From: Patiria miniata
Taxonomy: Eukaryota; Echinodermata; Asteroidea; Valvatida; Asterinidae
Direction of reading: 5' to 3'
NCBI RefSeq assembly: GCF_015706575.1
Contig: NW_024037052.1
Coordinates: 310,001-374,000, forward strand
Length of the DNA: 64,000 bases
The translations under genes and the position numbers were made by a program. A model generated the notes under the pieces. The model was not told the DNA's origin and searched no databases. It saw only the letters and a program-made list of their open reading frames with translations. Below are positions 26,443-39,700 of this stretch, one piece after another. Every line of letters begins with the position of its first letter. Within the stretch, counting starts at the first letter, position 1.

Positions 26443-29400
26443 ACCCTTGTTTCAGTTCCGTTCGTCTTCGTTGAATGTTCAAAGATGCAGAGTTTTGACA
26501 TTTCACTAACACTTTTTGTTTCTTCCCAGTTTTCATTTTTCTGTGTGTGCAGATTGAAGATGAGGGCACAGAAGTAAGGTCGTCCAAGTGCAGCATTCAT
26601 CTCCCACAGGTAAATGAGTAATGTTTCTCCTTGCAAAACGTCTCTGTTTTGATGCGCTTCCTTGCATTTGAATGGGCTTGCTGGATTTTAACGTGGAGGT
26701 AGACCTTGGGGTATATCTTTGGATTTGAGATGGCAAGTTGGACATACAGTACTTGTTGATAAAATGGAAATGTATTGGAGGTTTGATGACAGGACGTGAT
26801 GTCAGAAATTTGGATATTGAATTTACAATGTATACTTGCTCTTTTTTTCTGCCACAGGGAGCTTTTGAATGCTGCGAAGAGAGAAGACGCCGGTTTTTCA
26901 TCGAAGTTTTTGTTAAGTAACTGTAACCTTTTTTCCGTGTGACGTCTATCGGGGAGGGAAGGGGGGTAAGGGGGGTGAAACTTGTGTCACCGGCGGTGGA
27001 AGCTACCCCTGCCTGGGTCTTTGGTCTGAAATTGGGATCATATCTCCAGCTTGGGATGGAGATATGTCCTCTTTGCAGGTCTTAGCCCCAGGACGACCGT
27101 TGTGAAAGTGTGTGTGGTGGGTTGCCGGCTGTTTTGTTGCGTTCTGTTCATGTCTGTCTGTTCGTCTCTCCCCTATTTGTCCGGGCCCACTGTGTTCACC
27201 CCTTGTTCAGTTCAGTTCGTCTTCGTTGAATGTTCAAAGATGCAGAGTTTTGACATTTCACTAACACTTTTTGTTTCTTCCCAGTTTTCTCTTTTCTGTG
27301 TGTGCAGATTGAAGATGAAGGGCACAGAAGTAAGGTCGTCCAAGTGCAGCATTCATCTCCCACGGTAAATGAGTAATGTTTCTCCTTGCAAAACTCTCTG
27401 TTTTGATGCGCTTCCTTGCATTGAATGGGCTTGCTGGATTTTAACGTGGAGGTACCCCTTGGGGTATATCTTTGGAGTTTGAGATGGCAAGTTGGAATAC
27501 AGTACTTGTTGATAAAATGGAAATGTATTGGAGGTTTGATGACAGAACGTGATGTCAGAAAATTTGGATATTGAATTTACAATGTATACTTGCTCTTTTT
27601 TTCTGCCACAGGGAGCTTTTGAATGCTGCGAAGAGAGAAGACGCCGGTTTTCATCGAAGTTTTTGTTAAGTAACTGTAACCTTTTTTCCGTGTGACGTCT
27701 ATCGGGGAGGGAAGGGGGGGGGTAAGGGGGAGGTGAAACTTGTGTCACCGGCGGTGGAAGCTACCCCTGCCTGGGTCTTTGGTCTGAAATTGGGATCATA
27801 TCTCCAGCTTGGGATGGAGATATGTCCTCTTTGCAGGTCTTAGCCCCAGGACGACCGTTGTGAAAGTGTGTGTGGTGGTTGCCGGCTGTTTTGTTGCGTT
27901 CTGTTCATGTCTGTCTGTTTTCGTCTCCCTATTTGTCCGGGCCCACTGTGTTCACCCCTTGTTTCAGTTCCGTTCGTCTTCGTTGAATGTTCAAAGATGC
28001 AGAGTTTTGACATTTCACTAACACTTTTTGTTCTTCCCAGTTTTCTCTTTTCTGTGTGTGCAGATTGAAGATGAAGGCACAGAAGTAAGGTCGTCCAAGT
28101 GCAGCATTCATCTCCCACAGGTAAATGAGTAATGTTTCTCCTTGCAAAACGTCTCTGTTTGATGCGCTTCCTTGCATTTGAATGGGCTTGCTGGTTTTAA
28201 CGTGGAGGTAGACCTTGGGGTATATCTTTGGAGTTTGAGATGGCAAGTTGGACATACAGTACTTGTTGATAAAATGGAAATGTATTGGAGGTTTGATGAC
28301 AGGACGTGATGTCAGAAATTTTGGATATTGAATTTACAATGTATACTTGCTCTTTTTTCTGCCACAGGGAGCTTTTGAATGCTGCGAAGAGAGAAGACGC
28401 CGGTTTTCATCGAAGTTTTTGTTAAGTAACTGTAACCTTTTTTCCGTGTGACGTCTATCGGGGAGGGAAGGGGGGGGGAAGGGGAGGTGAAACTTGTGTC
28501 ACCGGCGGTGGAAGCTACCCCTGCCTGGGTCTTTGGTCTGAAATTGGGATCATATCTCCAGCTTGGGATGGAGATATGTCCTCTTTGCAGGTCTTAGCCC
28601 CAGGACGACCGTTGTGAAAGTGTGTGTGGTGGGTTGCCGGCTGTTTTGTTGCGTTCTGTTCATGTCTGTCTGTTTCGTCTCCCTATTTGTCCGGGCCCAC
28701 TGTGTTCACCCCTTGTTTCAGTTCCGTTCGTCTTCGTTGAATGTTCAAAGATGCAGAGTTTTGACATTTCACTAACACTTTTTGTTTCTTCCCAGTTTTC
28801 TCTTTTCTGTGTGTGCAGATTGAAGATGAAGGGCACAGAAGTAAGGTCGTCCAAGTGCAGCATTCATCTCCCACAGGTAAATGAGTAATGTTTCTCCTTG
28901 CAAAACGTCTCTGTTTTGATGCGCTTCCTTGCATTTGAATGGGCTTGCTGGATTTTAACGTGGAGGTAGACCTTGGGTATATCTTTGGAGTTTGAGATGG
29001 CATTGGACATACAGTACTTGTTGATAAAATGGAAATGTATTGGAGGTTTGATGACAGGACGTGATGTCAGAAAATTTGGATATGTGAATTTACAATGTAT
29101 ACTTGCTCTTTTTTTCTGCCAGGGAGCTTTTGAATGCTGCGAAGAGAGAAGACGCCGGTTTTCATCGAAGTTTTTGTTAAGTAACTGTAACCTTTTTTCC
29201 GTGTGACGTCTATCGGGGAGGGAGGGGGGGGGTAAGGGGGAGGTGAAACTTGTGTCACCGGCGGTGGAAGCTACCCCTGCCTGGGTCTTTGGTCTGAAAT
29301 TGGGATCATATCTCCAGCTTGGGATGGAGATATGTCCTCTTTGCAGTCTTAGCCCCAGGACGACCGTTGTGAAAGTGTGTGTGGGTGGGTTGCCGGCTGT

Positions 29401-32400
29401 TTTGTTGCGTTCTGTTCATGTCTGTCTGTTTCGTCTCCTATTTGTCCGGGCCCACTGTGTTCACCCCTTTGTTTCAGTTCCGTTCGTCTTCGTTGAATGT
29501 TCAAAGATGCAGAGTTTTGACATTTCACTAACACTTTTTTTTTCTTCCCAGTTTTCTCTTTTCTGTGTGTGCAGATTGAAGATGAAGGGCACAGAAGTAA
29601 GGTCGTCAAGTGCAGCATTCATCTCCCACAGGTAAATGAGTAATGTTTCTCCTTGCAAAACGTCTCTGTTTTGATGCGCTTCCTTGCATTTGAATGGGCT
29701 TGCTGGATTTTAACGTGGAGGTAGACCTTGGGGTATATCTTTGGAGTTTGAGATGGCAAGTTGGACATACAGTACTTGTTGATAAAATGGAAATGTATTG
29801 GAGGTTTGATGACAGGACGTGATGTCAGAAATTTGGATATTGAATTTACAATGTATACTTGCTCTTTTTTTCTGCCACAGGGAGCTTTTGAATGCTGCGA
29901 AGAGAGAAGACGCCGGTTTTCATCGAAGTTTTTGTTAAGTAACTGTAACCTTTTTTCCGTGTGACGTCTATCGGGGAGGGAAGGGGGGGGGTAAGGGGGA
30001 GGTGAAACTTGTGTCACCGGCGGTGGAAGCTACCCCTGCCTGGGTCTTTGGTCTGAAATTGGGATCATATCTCCAGCTTGGGATGGAGATATGTCCTCTT
30101 TGCAGGTCTTAGCCCCAGGACGACCGTTGTGAAAGTGTGTGTGGTGGGTTGCCGGCTGTTTTGTTGCGTTCTGTTCATGTCTGTCTGTTTCGTCTCCTAT
30201 TTGTCCGGGCCCACTGTGTTCACCCCTTGTTTCAGTTCCGTTCGTCTTCGTTGAATGTTCAAAGATGCAGAGTTTTGACATTTCACTAACTTTTTGTTTC
30301 TTCCCAGTTTTCTCTTTTCTGTGTGTGCAGATTGAAGATGAAGGGCACAGAAGTAAGGTCGTCCAAGTGCAGCATTCATCTCCCACAGGTAAATGAGTAA
30401 TGTTTCTCCTTGCAAAACGTCTCTGTTTTGATGCGCTCCTTGCATTTGAATGGGCTTGCTGGATTTTAACGTGGAGGTAGACCTTGGGGTATATCTTTGG
30501 AGTTTGAGATGGCAAGTTGGACATACAGTACTTGTTGATAAAATGGAAATGTATTGGAGGTTTGATGACAGGACGTGATGTCAGAAAATTTGGATATTGA
30601 ATTTACAATGTATACTTGCTCTTTTTTTCTGCCACAGGGAGCTTTTGAATGCTGCGAAGAGAGAAGACGCCGGTTTTCATCGAAGTTTTTTGTTAAGTAA
30701 CTGTAACCTTTTTCCCGTGTGACGTCTATCGGGGAGGGAAGGGGGGGGGGTAAGGGGGAGGTGAAACTTGTCACCGGCGGTGGAAGCTACCCCTGCCTGG
30801 GTCTTTGGTCTGAAATTGGATCATAATCTCCAGCTTGGGATGGAGATGTCCTCTTTGCAGGTCTTAGCCCCAGGACGACCGTTGTGAAAGTGTGTGTGGT
30901 GGTTGCCGGCTGTTTTGTTGCGTTCTGTTCATGTCTGTCTGTTTCGTCTCCCTATTTGTCCGGGCCCACTGTGTTCACCCCTTGTTTCAGTTCCGTTCGT
31001 CTTCGTTGAATGTTCAAAGATGCAGAGTTTTGACATTTCACTAACACTTTTTGTTTCTTCCCAGTTTTCTCTTTTCTGTGTGTGCAGATTGAAGATGAAG
31101 GCGCACAGAAGTAAGGTCGTCCAAGTGCAGCATTCATCTCCCACAGGTAAATGAGTAATGTTTCTCCTTGCAAAACGTCTCTGTTTTGATGCGCTTCCTT
31201 GCATTTGAATGGGCTTGCTGGATTTTAACGTGGAGGTAGACCTTGGGTATATCTTTGGAGTTTGAGATGGCAAGTTGGACATACAGTACTTGTTGATAAA
31301 ATGGAAATGTATTGGAGGTTTGATGACAGGACGTGATGTCAGAAAATTTGGATATTGAATTTACAATGTATACTTGCTCTTTTTTTCTGCCACAGGGAGC
31401 TTTTGAATGCTGCGAAGAGAGAAGACGCCGGTTTTCATCGAAGTTTTTGTTAAGTAACTGTAACCTTTTTTCCGTGTGACGTCTATCGGGAGGAAGGGGG
31501 GGGTAAGGGGGAGGTGAAACTTGTGTCACCGGCGGTGGAAGCTACCCCTGCCTGGGTCTTTGGTCTGAAATTGGGATCATATCTCCAGCTTGGGATGGAG
31601 ATATGTCCTCTTTGCAGGTCTTAGCCCCAGGACGACCGTTGTGAAAGTGTGTGTGGTGGGTTGCCATGTTTTGTTGCGTTCTGTTCATGTCTGTCTGTTT
31701 CGTCTCCCTATTTGTCCGGGCCCACTGTGTTCACCCCTTGTTTCAGTTCCGTTCGTCTTCGTTGAATGTTCAAAGATGCAGAGTTTTGACATTTCACTAA
31801 CACTTTTTGTTTCTTCCCAGTTTTCTCTTTTCTGTGTGTGCAGATTGAAGATGAAGGGCACAGAAGTAAGGTCGTCCAAGTGCAGCATTCATCTCCCACA
31901 GGTAAATGAGTAATGTTTCTCCTTGCAAAACCTCTGTTTTGATGCGCTTCCTTGCATTTGAATGGGCTTGCTGGATTTTAACGTGGAGGTAGACCTTGGG
32001 GTATATCTTGGAGTTTGAGATGGCAAGTTGGACATACAGTACTTGTTGATAAAATGAAATGTATTGGAGGTTTGATGACAGGACGTGATGTCAGAAAATT
32101 TGGATATTGAATTTACAATGTATACTTGCTCTTTTTTTCTGCCACAGGGAGCTTTTGAATGCTGCGAAGAGAGAAGACGCCGGTTTTCATCGAAGTTTTT
32201 GTTAAGTAACTGTAACCTTTTTTCCGTGTGACGTCTATCGGGGAGGGAAGGGGGGGGGGTAAGGGGAGGTGAAACTTGTGTCACCGGCGGTGGAAGCTAC
32301 CCCTGCCTGGGTCTTTGGTCTGAAATTGGGATCATATCTCCAGCTTGGGATGGAGATATGTCCTCTTTGCAGGTCTTAGCCCCAGGACGACCGTTGTGAA

Positions 32401-33336
32401 AGTGTGTGTGGTGGTTGCCGGCTGTTTTGTTGCGTTCTGTTCATGTCTGTCTGTTTCGTCTCCCTATTTGTCCGGGCCCACTGTGTTCACCCCTTGTTTC
32501 AGTTCCGTTCGTCTTCGTTGAATGTTCAAAGATGCAGAGTTTTGACATTTCACTAACACTTTTTGTTTCTTCCCAGTTTTCTCTTTTCTGTGTGTGCAGA
32601 TTGAAGATGAAGGGCACAGAAGTAAGGTCGTCCAAGTGCAGCATTCATCTCCCACAGGTAAATGAGTAATGTTTCTCCTTGCAAAACGTCTCTGTTTTGA
32701 TGCGCTTCCTTGCATTTGAATGGGCTTGCTGGATTTTAACGTGGAGGTAGACCTTGGGGTATATCTTTGGAGTTTGAGATGGCAAGTTGGACATACAGTA
32801 CTTGTTGATAAAATGGAAATGTATTGGAGGTTTGATGACAGGACGTGATGTCAGAAAATTTGGATATTGAATTTACAATGTATACTTGCTCTTTTTTTCT
32901 GCCACAGGGAGCTTTTGAATGCTGCGAAGAGAGAAGACGCCGGTTTTCATCGAAGTTTTTGTTAAGTAACTGTAACCTTTTTTCCGTGTGACGTCTATCG
33001 GGGAGGGAAGGGGGGGGTAAGGGGGAGGTGAAACTTGTGTCACCGGCGGTGGAAGCTACCCCTGCCTGGGTCTTTGGTCTGAAATTGGGATCATATCTCC
33101 AGCTTGGGATGGAGATATGTCCTCTTTGCAGGTCTTAGCCCCAGGACGACCGTTGTGAAAGTGTGTGTGGTGGGTTGCCGGCTGTTTTGTTGCGTTCTGT
33201 TCATGTCTGTCTGTTTCGTCTCCCTATTTGTCCGGGCCCACTGTGTTCACCCCTTGTTTCAGTTCCGTTCGTCTTCGTTGAATGTTCAAAGATGCAGAGT
33301 TTTGACATTTCACTAACACTTTTTGTTTCTTCCCAG

Positions 33337-33417
33337 TTTTCTCTTTTCTGTGTGTGCAGATTGAAGATGAAGGGCACAGAAGTAAGGTCGTCCAAGTGCA
33401 GCATTCATCTCCCACAG
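33337..33417 (+). other. Exon-like segment A of the repeat unit (81 nt, phase 0-0 possible)
   Basis: Seen in one clean unit of the right block and repeated in all. A long pyrimidine tract ending TTTCTTCCCAG precedes 33337, and CAG/GTAAATGAG follows 33417, a strong donor. From the first AG the segment is 81 nt, 27 codons without a stop. A second acceptor, TGTGTGTGCAG at 33359, would give a 58-nt version reading IEDEGHRSKVVQVQHSSPT. It lies on the same strand as the candidate last exon at 42179, which can also be entered in phase 0. No homology is recognised, and it may simply be chance splice-like sequence in a satellite. Confidence 0.25.
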
Positions 33418-33666
33418 GTAAATGAGTAATGTTTCTCCTTGCAAAACGTCTCTGTTTTGATGCGCTTCCTTGCATTTGAATGGGCTTGCTGGATTTTAAC
33501 GTGGAGGTAGACCTTGGGGTATATCTTTGGAGTTTGAGATGGCAAGTTGGACATACAGTACTTGTTGATAAAATGGAAATGTATTGGAGGTTTGATGACA
33601 GGACGTGATGTCAGAAAATTTGGATATTGAATTTACAATGTATACTTGCTCTTTTTTCTGCCACAG

Positions 33667-33724
33667 GGAGCTTTTGAATGCTGCGAAGAGAGAAGACGCC
33701 GGTTTTCATCGAAGTTTTTGTTAA
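33667..33724 (+). other. Exon-like segment B of the repeat unit (58 nt)
   Basis: It is preceded by TGCTCTTTTTTCTGCCACAG, a near-ideal acceptor with a pyrimidine tract. A possible donor GTAACT starts at 33725. Joined to segment A the frame stays open (GAFECCEERRRRFSS...) and ends at TGA shortly afterwards if the donor is not used. About 250 nt of AT-rich, intron-like DNA separates A and B. Coding potential is unproven; only the splice-like signals are directly visible. Confidence 0.2.
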
Positions 33725-36700
33725 GTAACTGTAACCTTTTTTCCGTGTGACGTCTATCGGGGAGGGAAGGGGGGGGGGTAAGGGGGAGGTGAAACTTGTG
33801 TCACCGGCGGTGGAAGCTACCCCTGCCTGGGTCTTTGGTCTGAAATTGGGATCATATCTCCAGCTTGGGATGGAGATATGTCCTCTTTGCAGGTCTTAGC
33901 CCCAGGACGACCGTTGTGAAAGTGTGTGTGGTGGGTTGCCGGCTGTTTTGTTGCGTTCTGTTCATGTCTGTCTGTTTCGTCTCCCTATTTGTCCGGGCCC
34001 ACTGTGTTCACCCCTTGTTTCAGTTCCGTTCGTCTTCGTTGAATGTTCAAAGATGCAGAGTTTTGACATTTCACTAACACTTTTTGTTTCTTCCCAGTTT
34101 TCTCTTTTCTGTGTGTGCAGATTGAAGATGAAGGGCACAGAAGTAAGGTCGTCCAAGTGCAGCATTCATCTCCCACAGGTAAATGAGTAATGTTTCTCCT
34201 TGCAAAACGTCTCTGTTTTGATGCGCTTCCTTGCATTTGAATGGGCTTGCTGGATTTTAACGTGGAGGTAGACCTTGGGGTATATCTTTGGAGTTTGAGA
34301 TGGCAAGTTGGACATACAGTACTTGTTGATAAAATGGAAATGTATTGGAGGTTTGATGACAGGACGTGATGTCAGAAATTTGGATATTGAATTTACAATG
34401 TATACTTGCTCTTTTTTTCTGCCACAGGGAGCTTTTGAATGCTGCGAAGAGAGAAGACGCCGGTTTTCATCGAAGTTTTTGTTAAGTAACTGTAACCTTT
34501 TTTCCGTGTGACGTCTATCGGGGAGGGAAGGGGGGGGTAAGGGGGAGGTGAAACTTGTGTCACCGGCGGTGGAAGCTACCCCTGCCTGGGTCTTTGGTCT
34601 GAAATTGGGATCATATCTCCAGCTTGGGATGGAGATATGTCCTCTTTGCAGGTCTTAGCCCCAGGACGACCGTTGTGAAAGTGTGTGTGGTGGGTTGCCG
34701 GCTGTTTTGTTGCGTTCTGTTCATGTCTGTCTGTTTCGTCTCCCTATTTGTCCGGGCCCACTGTGTTCACCCCTTGTTTCAGTTCCGTTCGTCTTCGTTG
34801 AATGTTCAAAGATGCAGAGTTTTGACATTTCACTAACACTTTTTGTTTCTTCCCAGTTTTCTCTTTTCTGTGTGTGCAGATTGAAGATGAAGGGCACAGA
34901 AGTAAGGTCGTCCAAGTGCAGCATTCATCTCCCACAGGTAAATGAGTAATGTTTCTCCTTGCAAAACGTCTCTGTTTTGATGCGCTTCCTTGCATTTGAA
35001 TGGGCTTGCTGGATTTTAACGTGGAGGTAGACCTTGGGGTATATCTTTGGAGTTTGAGATGGCAAGTTGGACATACAGTACTTGTTGATAAAATGGAAAT
35101 GTATTGGAGGTTTGATGACAGGACGTGATGTCAAAAATTTGGATATTGAATTTACAATGTATACTTGCTCTTTTTTTCTGCCACAGGGAGCTTTTGAATG
35201 CTGCGAAGAGAGAAGACGCCGGTTTTCATCGAAGTTTTTGTTAAGTAACTGTAACCTTTTTTCCGTGTGACGTCTATCGGGAGGGAAGGGGGGGGGGAAA
35301 GGGGAGGTGAAACTTGTGTCACCGGCGGTGGAAGCTACCCCTGCCTGGGTCTTTTGGTCTGAAATTGGGATCATATCTCCAGCTTGGGATGGAGATATGT
35401 CCTCTTTGCAGGTCTTAGCCCCAGGACGACCGTTGTGAAAGTGTGTGTGGTGGGTTGCCGGCTGTTTTGTTGCGTTCTGTTCATGTCTGTCTGTTTCGTC
35501 TCCCTATTTGTCCGGGCCCACTGTGTTCACCCCTTGTTTCAGTTCCGTTCGTCTTCGTTGAATGTTCAAAGATGCAGAGTTTTGACATTTCACTAACACT
35601 TTTTGTTTCTTCCCAGTTTTCTCTTTTCTGTGTGTGCAGATTGAAGATGAAGGGCACAGAAGTAAGGTCGTCCAAGTGCAGCATTCATCTCCCACAGGTA
35701 AATGAGTAATGTTTCTCCTTGCAAAACGTCTCTGTTTTGATGCGCTTCCTTGCATTTGAATGGGCTTGCTGGATTTTAACGTGGAGGTAGACCTTGGGGT
35801 ATATCTTTGGAGTTTGAGATGGCAAGTTGGACATACAGTACTTGTTGATAAAATGGAAATGTATTGGAGGTTTGATGACAGGACGTGATGTCAGAAAATT
35901 TGGATATTGAATTTACAATGTATACTTGCTCTTTTTTTCTGCCACAGGGAGCTTTTGAATGCTGCGAAGAGAGAAGACGCCGGTTTTCATCGAAGTTTTT
36001 GTTAAGTAACTGTAACCTTTTTTCCGTGTGACGTCTATCGGGGAGGGAAGGGGGGGGTAAGGGGGAGGTGAAACTTGTGTCACCGGCGGTGGAAGCTACC
36101 CCTGCCTGGGTCTTTGGTCTGAAATTGGGATCATATCTCCAGCTTGGGATGGAGATATGTCCTCTTTGCAGGTCTTAGCCCCAGGACGACCGTTGTGAAA
36201 GTGTGTGTGGTGGGTTGCCGGCTGTTTTGTTGCGTTCTGTTCATGTCTGTCTGTTTCGTCTCCCTATTTGTCCGGGCCCACTGTGTTCACCCCTTGTTTC
36301 AGTTCCGTTCGTCTTCGTTGAATGTTCAAAGATGCAGAGTTTTGACATTTCACTAACACTTTTTGTTTCTTCCCAGTTTTCTCTTTTCTGTGTGTGCAGA
36401 TTGAAGATGAAGGGCACAGAAGTAAGGTCGTCCAAGTGCAGCATTCATCTCCCACAGGTAAATGAGTAATGTTTCTCCTTGCAAAACGTCTCTGTTTTGA
36501 TGCGCTTCCTTGCATTTGAATGGGCTTGCTGGATTTTAACGTGGAGGTAGACCTTGGGGTATATCTTTGGAGTTTGAGATGGCAAGTTGGACATACAGTA
36601 CTTGTTGATAAAATGGAAATGTATTGGAGGTTTGATGACAGGACGTGATGTCAGAAAATTTGGATATTGAATTTACAATGTATACTTGCTCTTTTTTTCT

Positions 36701-39700
36701 GCCACAGGGAGCTTTTGAATGCTGCGAAGAGAGAAGACGCCGGTTTTCATCGAAGTTTTTGTTAAGTAACTGTAACCTTTTTTCCGTGTGACGTTATGGG
36801 GAGGGAAGGGGGGGGGGGTAAGGGGGAGGTGAAACTTGTGTCACCGGCGGTGGAAGCTACCCCTGCCTGGGTCTTTGGTCTGAAATTGGGATCATATCTC
36901 CAGCTTGGGATGGAGATATGTCCTCTTTGCAGGTCTTAGCCCCAGGACGACCGTTGTGAAAGTGTGTGTGGTGGGTTGCCGGCTGTTTTGTTGCGTTCTG
37001 TTCATGTCTGTCTGTTTCGTCTCCCTATTTGTCCGGGCCCACTGTGTTCACCCCTTGTTTCAGTTCCGTTCGTCTTCGTTGAATGTTCAAAGATGCAGAG
37101 TTTTGACATTTCACTAACACTTTTTGTTTCTTCCCAGTTTTCTCTTTTCTGTGTGTGCAGATTGAAGATGAAGGGCACAGAAGTAAGGTCGTCCAAGTGC
37201 AGCATTCATCTCCCACAGGTAAATGAGTAATGTTTCTCCTTGCAAAACGTCTCTGTTTTGATGCGCTTCCTTGCATTTGAATGGGCTTGCTGGATTTTAA
37301 CGTGGAGGTAGACCTTGGGGTATATCTTTGGAGTTTGAGATGGCAAGTTGGACATACAGTACTTGTTGATAAAATGGAAATGTATTGGAGGTTTGATGAC
37401 AGGACGTGATGTCAGAAAATTTGGATATTGAATTTACAATGTATACTTGCTCTTTTTTTCTGCCACAGGGAGCTTTTGAATGCTGCGAAGAGAGAAGACG
37501 CCGGTTTTCATCGAAGTTTTTGTTAAGTAACTGTAACCTTTTTTCCGTGTGACGTCTATCGGGGAGGGAAGGGGGGGTAAGGGGGAGGTGAAACTTGTGT
37601 CACCGGCGGTGGAAGCTACCCCTGCCTGGGTCTTTGGTCTGAAATTGGGATCATATCTCCAGCTTGGGATGGAGATATGTCCTCTTTGCAGGTCTTAGCC
37701 CCAGGACGACCGTTGTGAAAGTGTGTGTGGTGGGTTGCCGGCTGTTTTGTTGCGTTCTGTTCATGTCTGTCTGTTTCGTCTCCCTATTTGTCCGGGCCCA
37801 CTGTGTTCACCCCTTGTTTTAGTTCCGTTCGTCTTCGTTGAATGTTCAAAGATGCAGAGTTTTGACATTTCACTAACACTTTTTGTTTCTTCCCAGTTTT
37901 CTCTTTTCTGTGTGTGCAGATTGAAGATGAAGGGCACAGAAGTAAGGTCGTCCAAGTGCAGCATTCATCTCCCACAGGTAAATGAGTAATGTTTCTCCTT
38001 GCAAAACGTCTCTGTTTTGATGCGCTTCCTTGCATTTGAATGGGCTTGCTGGATTTTAACGTGGAGGTAGACCTTGGGGTATATCTTTGGAGTTTGAGAT
38101 GGCAAGTTGGACATACAGTACTTGTTGATAAAATGGAAATGTATTGGAGGTTTGATGACAGGACGTGATGTCAGAAATTTGGATATTGAATTTACAATGT
38201 ATACTTGCTCTTTTTTTCTGCCACAGGGAGCTTTTGAATGCTGCGAAGAGAGAAGACGCCGGTTTTCATCGAAGTTTTTGTTAAGTAACTGTAACCTTTT
38301 TTCCGTGTGACGTCTATCGGGGAGGGAAGGGGGGGGGGGGTAAGGGGGAGGTGAAACTTGTGTCACCGGCGGTGGAAGCTACCCCTGCCTGGGTCTTTGG
38401 TCTGAAATTGGGATCATATCTCCAGCTTGGGATGGAGATATGTCCTCTTTGCAGGTCTTAGCCCCAGGACGACCGTTGTGAAAGTGTGTGTGGTGGGTTG
38501 CCGGCTGTTTTGTTGCGTTCTGTTCATGTCTGTCTGTTTCGTCTCCCTATTTGTCCGGGCCCACTGTGTTCACCCCTTGTTTCAGTTCCGTTCGTCTTCG
38601 TTGAATGTTCAAAGATGCAGAGTTTTGACATTTCACTAACACTTTTTGTTTCTTCCCAGTTTTCTCTTTTCTGTGTGTGCAGATTGAAGATGAAGGGCAC
38701 AGAAGTAAGGTCGTCCAAGTGCAGCATTCATCTCCCACAGGTAAATGAGTAATGTTTCTCCTTGCAAAACGTCTCTGTTTTGATGCGCTTCCTTGCATTT
38801 GAATGGGCTTGCTGGATTTTAACGTGGAGGTAGACCTTGGGGTATATCTTTGGAGTTTGAGATGGCAAGTTGGACATACAGTACTTGTTGATAAAATGGA
38901 AATGTATTGGAGGTTTGATGACAGGACGTGATGTCAGAAATTTGGATATTGAATTTACAATGTATACTTGCTCTTTTTTTCTGCCACAGGGAGCTTTTGA
39001 ATGCTGCGAAGAGAGAAGACGCCGGTTTTCATCGAAGTTTTTGTTAAGTAACTGTAACCTTTTTTCCGTGTGACGTCTATCGGGGAGGGAAGGGGGGGGT
39101 AAGGGGGAGGTGAAACTTGTGTCACCGGCGGTGGAAGCTACCCCTGCCTGGGTCTTTGGTCTGAAATTGGGATCATATCTCCAGCTTGGGATGGAGATAT
39201 GTCCTCTTTGCAGGTCTTAGCCCCAGGACGACCGTTGTGAAAGTGTGTGTGGTGGGTTGCCGGCTGTTTTGTTGCGTTCTGTTCATGTCTGTCTGTTTCG
39301 TCTCCCTATTTGTCCGGGCCCACTGTGTTCACCCCTTGTTTCAGTTCCGTTCGTCTTCGTTGAATGTTCAAAGATGCAGAGTTTTGACATTTCACTAACA
39401 CTTTTTGTTTCTTCCCAGTTTTCTCTTTTCTGTGTGTGCAGATTGAAGATGAAGGGCACAGAAGTAAGGTCGTCCAAGTGCAGCATTCATCTCCCACAGG
39501 TAAATGAGTAATGTTTCTCCTTGCAAAACGTCTCTGTTTTGATGCGCTTCCTTGCATTTGAATGGGCTTGCTGGATTTTAACGTGGAGGTAGACCTTGGG
39601 GTATATCTTTGGAGTTTGAGATGGCAAGTTGGACATACAGTACTTGTTGATAAAATGGAAATGTATTGGAGGTTTGATGACAGGACGTGATGTCAGAAAA

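Noticed and set aside
25773-26636. Long ORFs of 207-287 codons around 26 kb
   Set aside because: They read through the 500-N gap and are artefacts of unknown bases.
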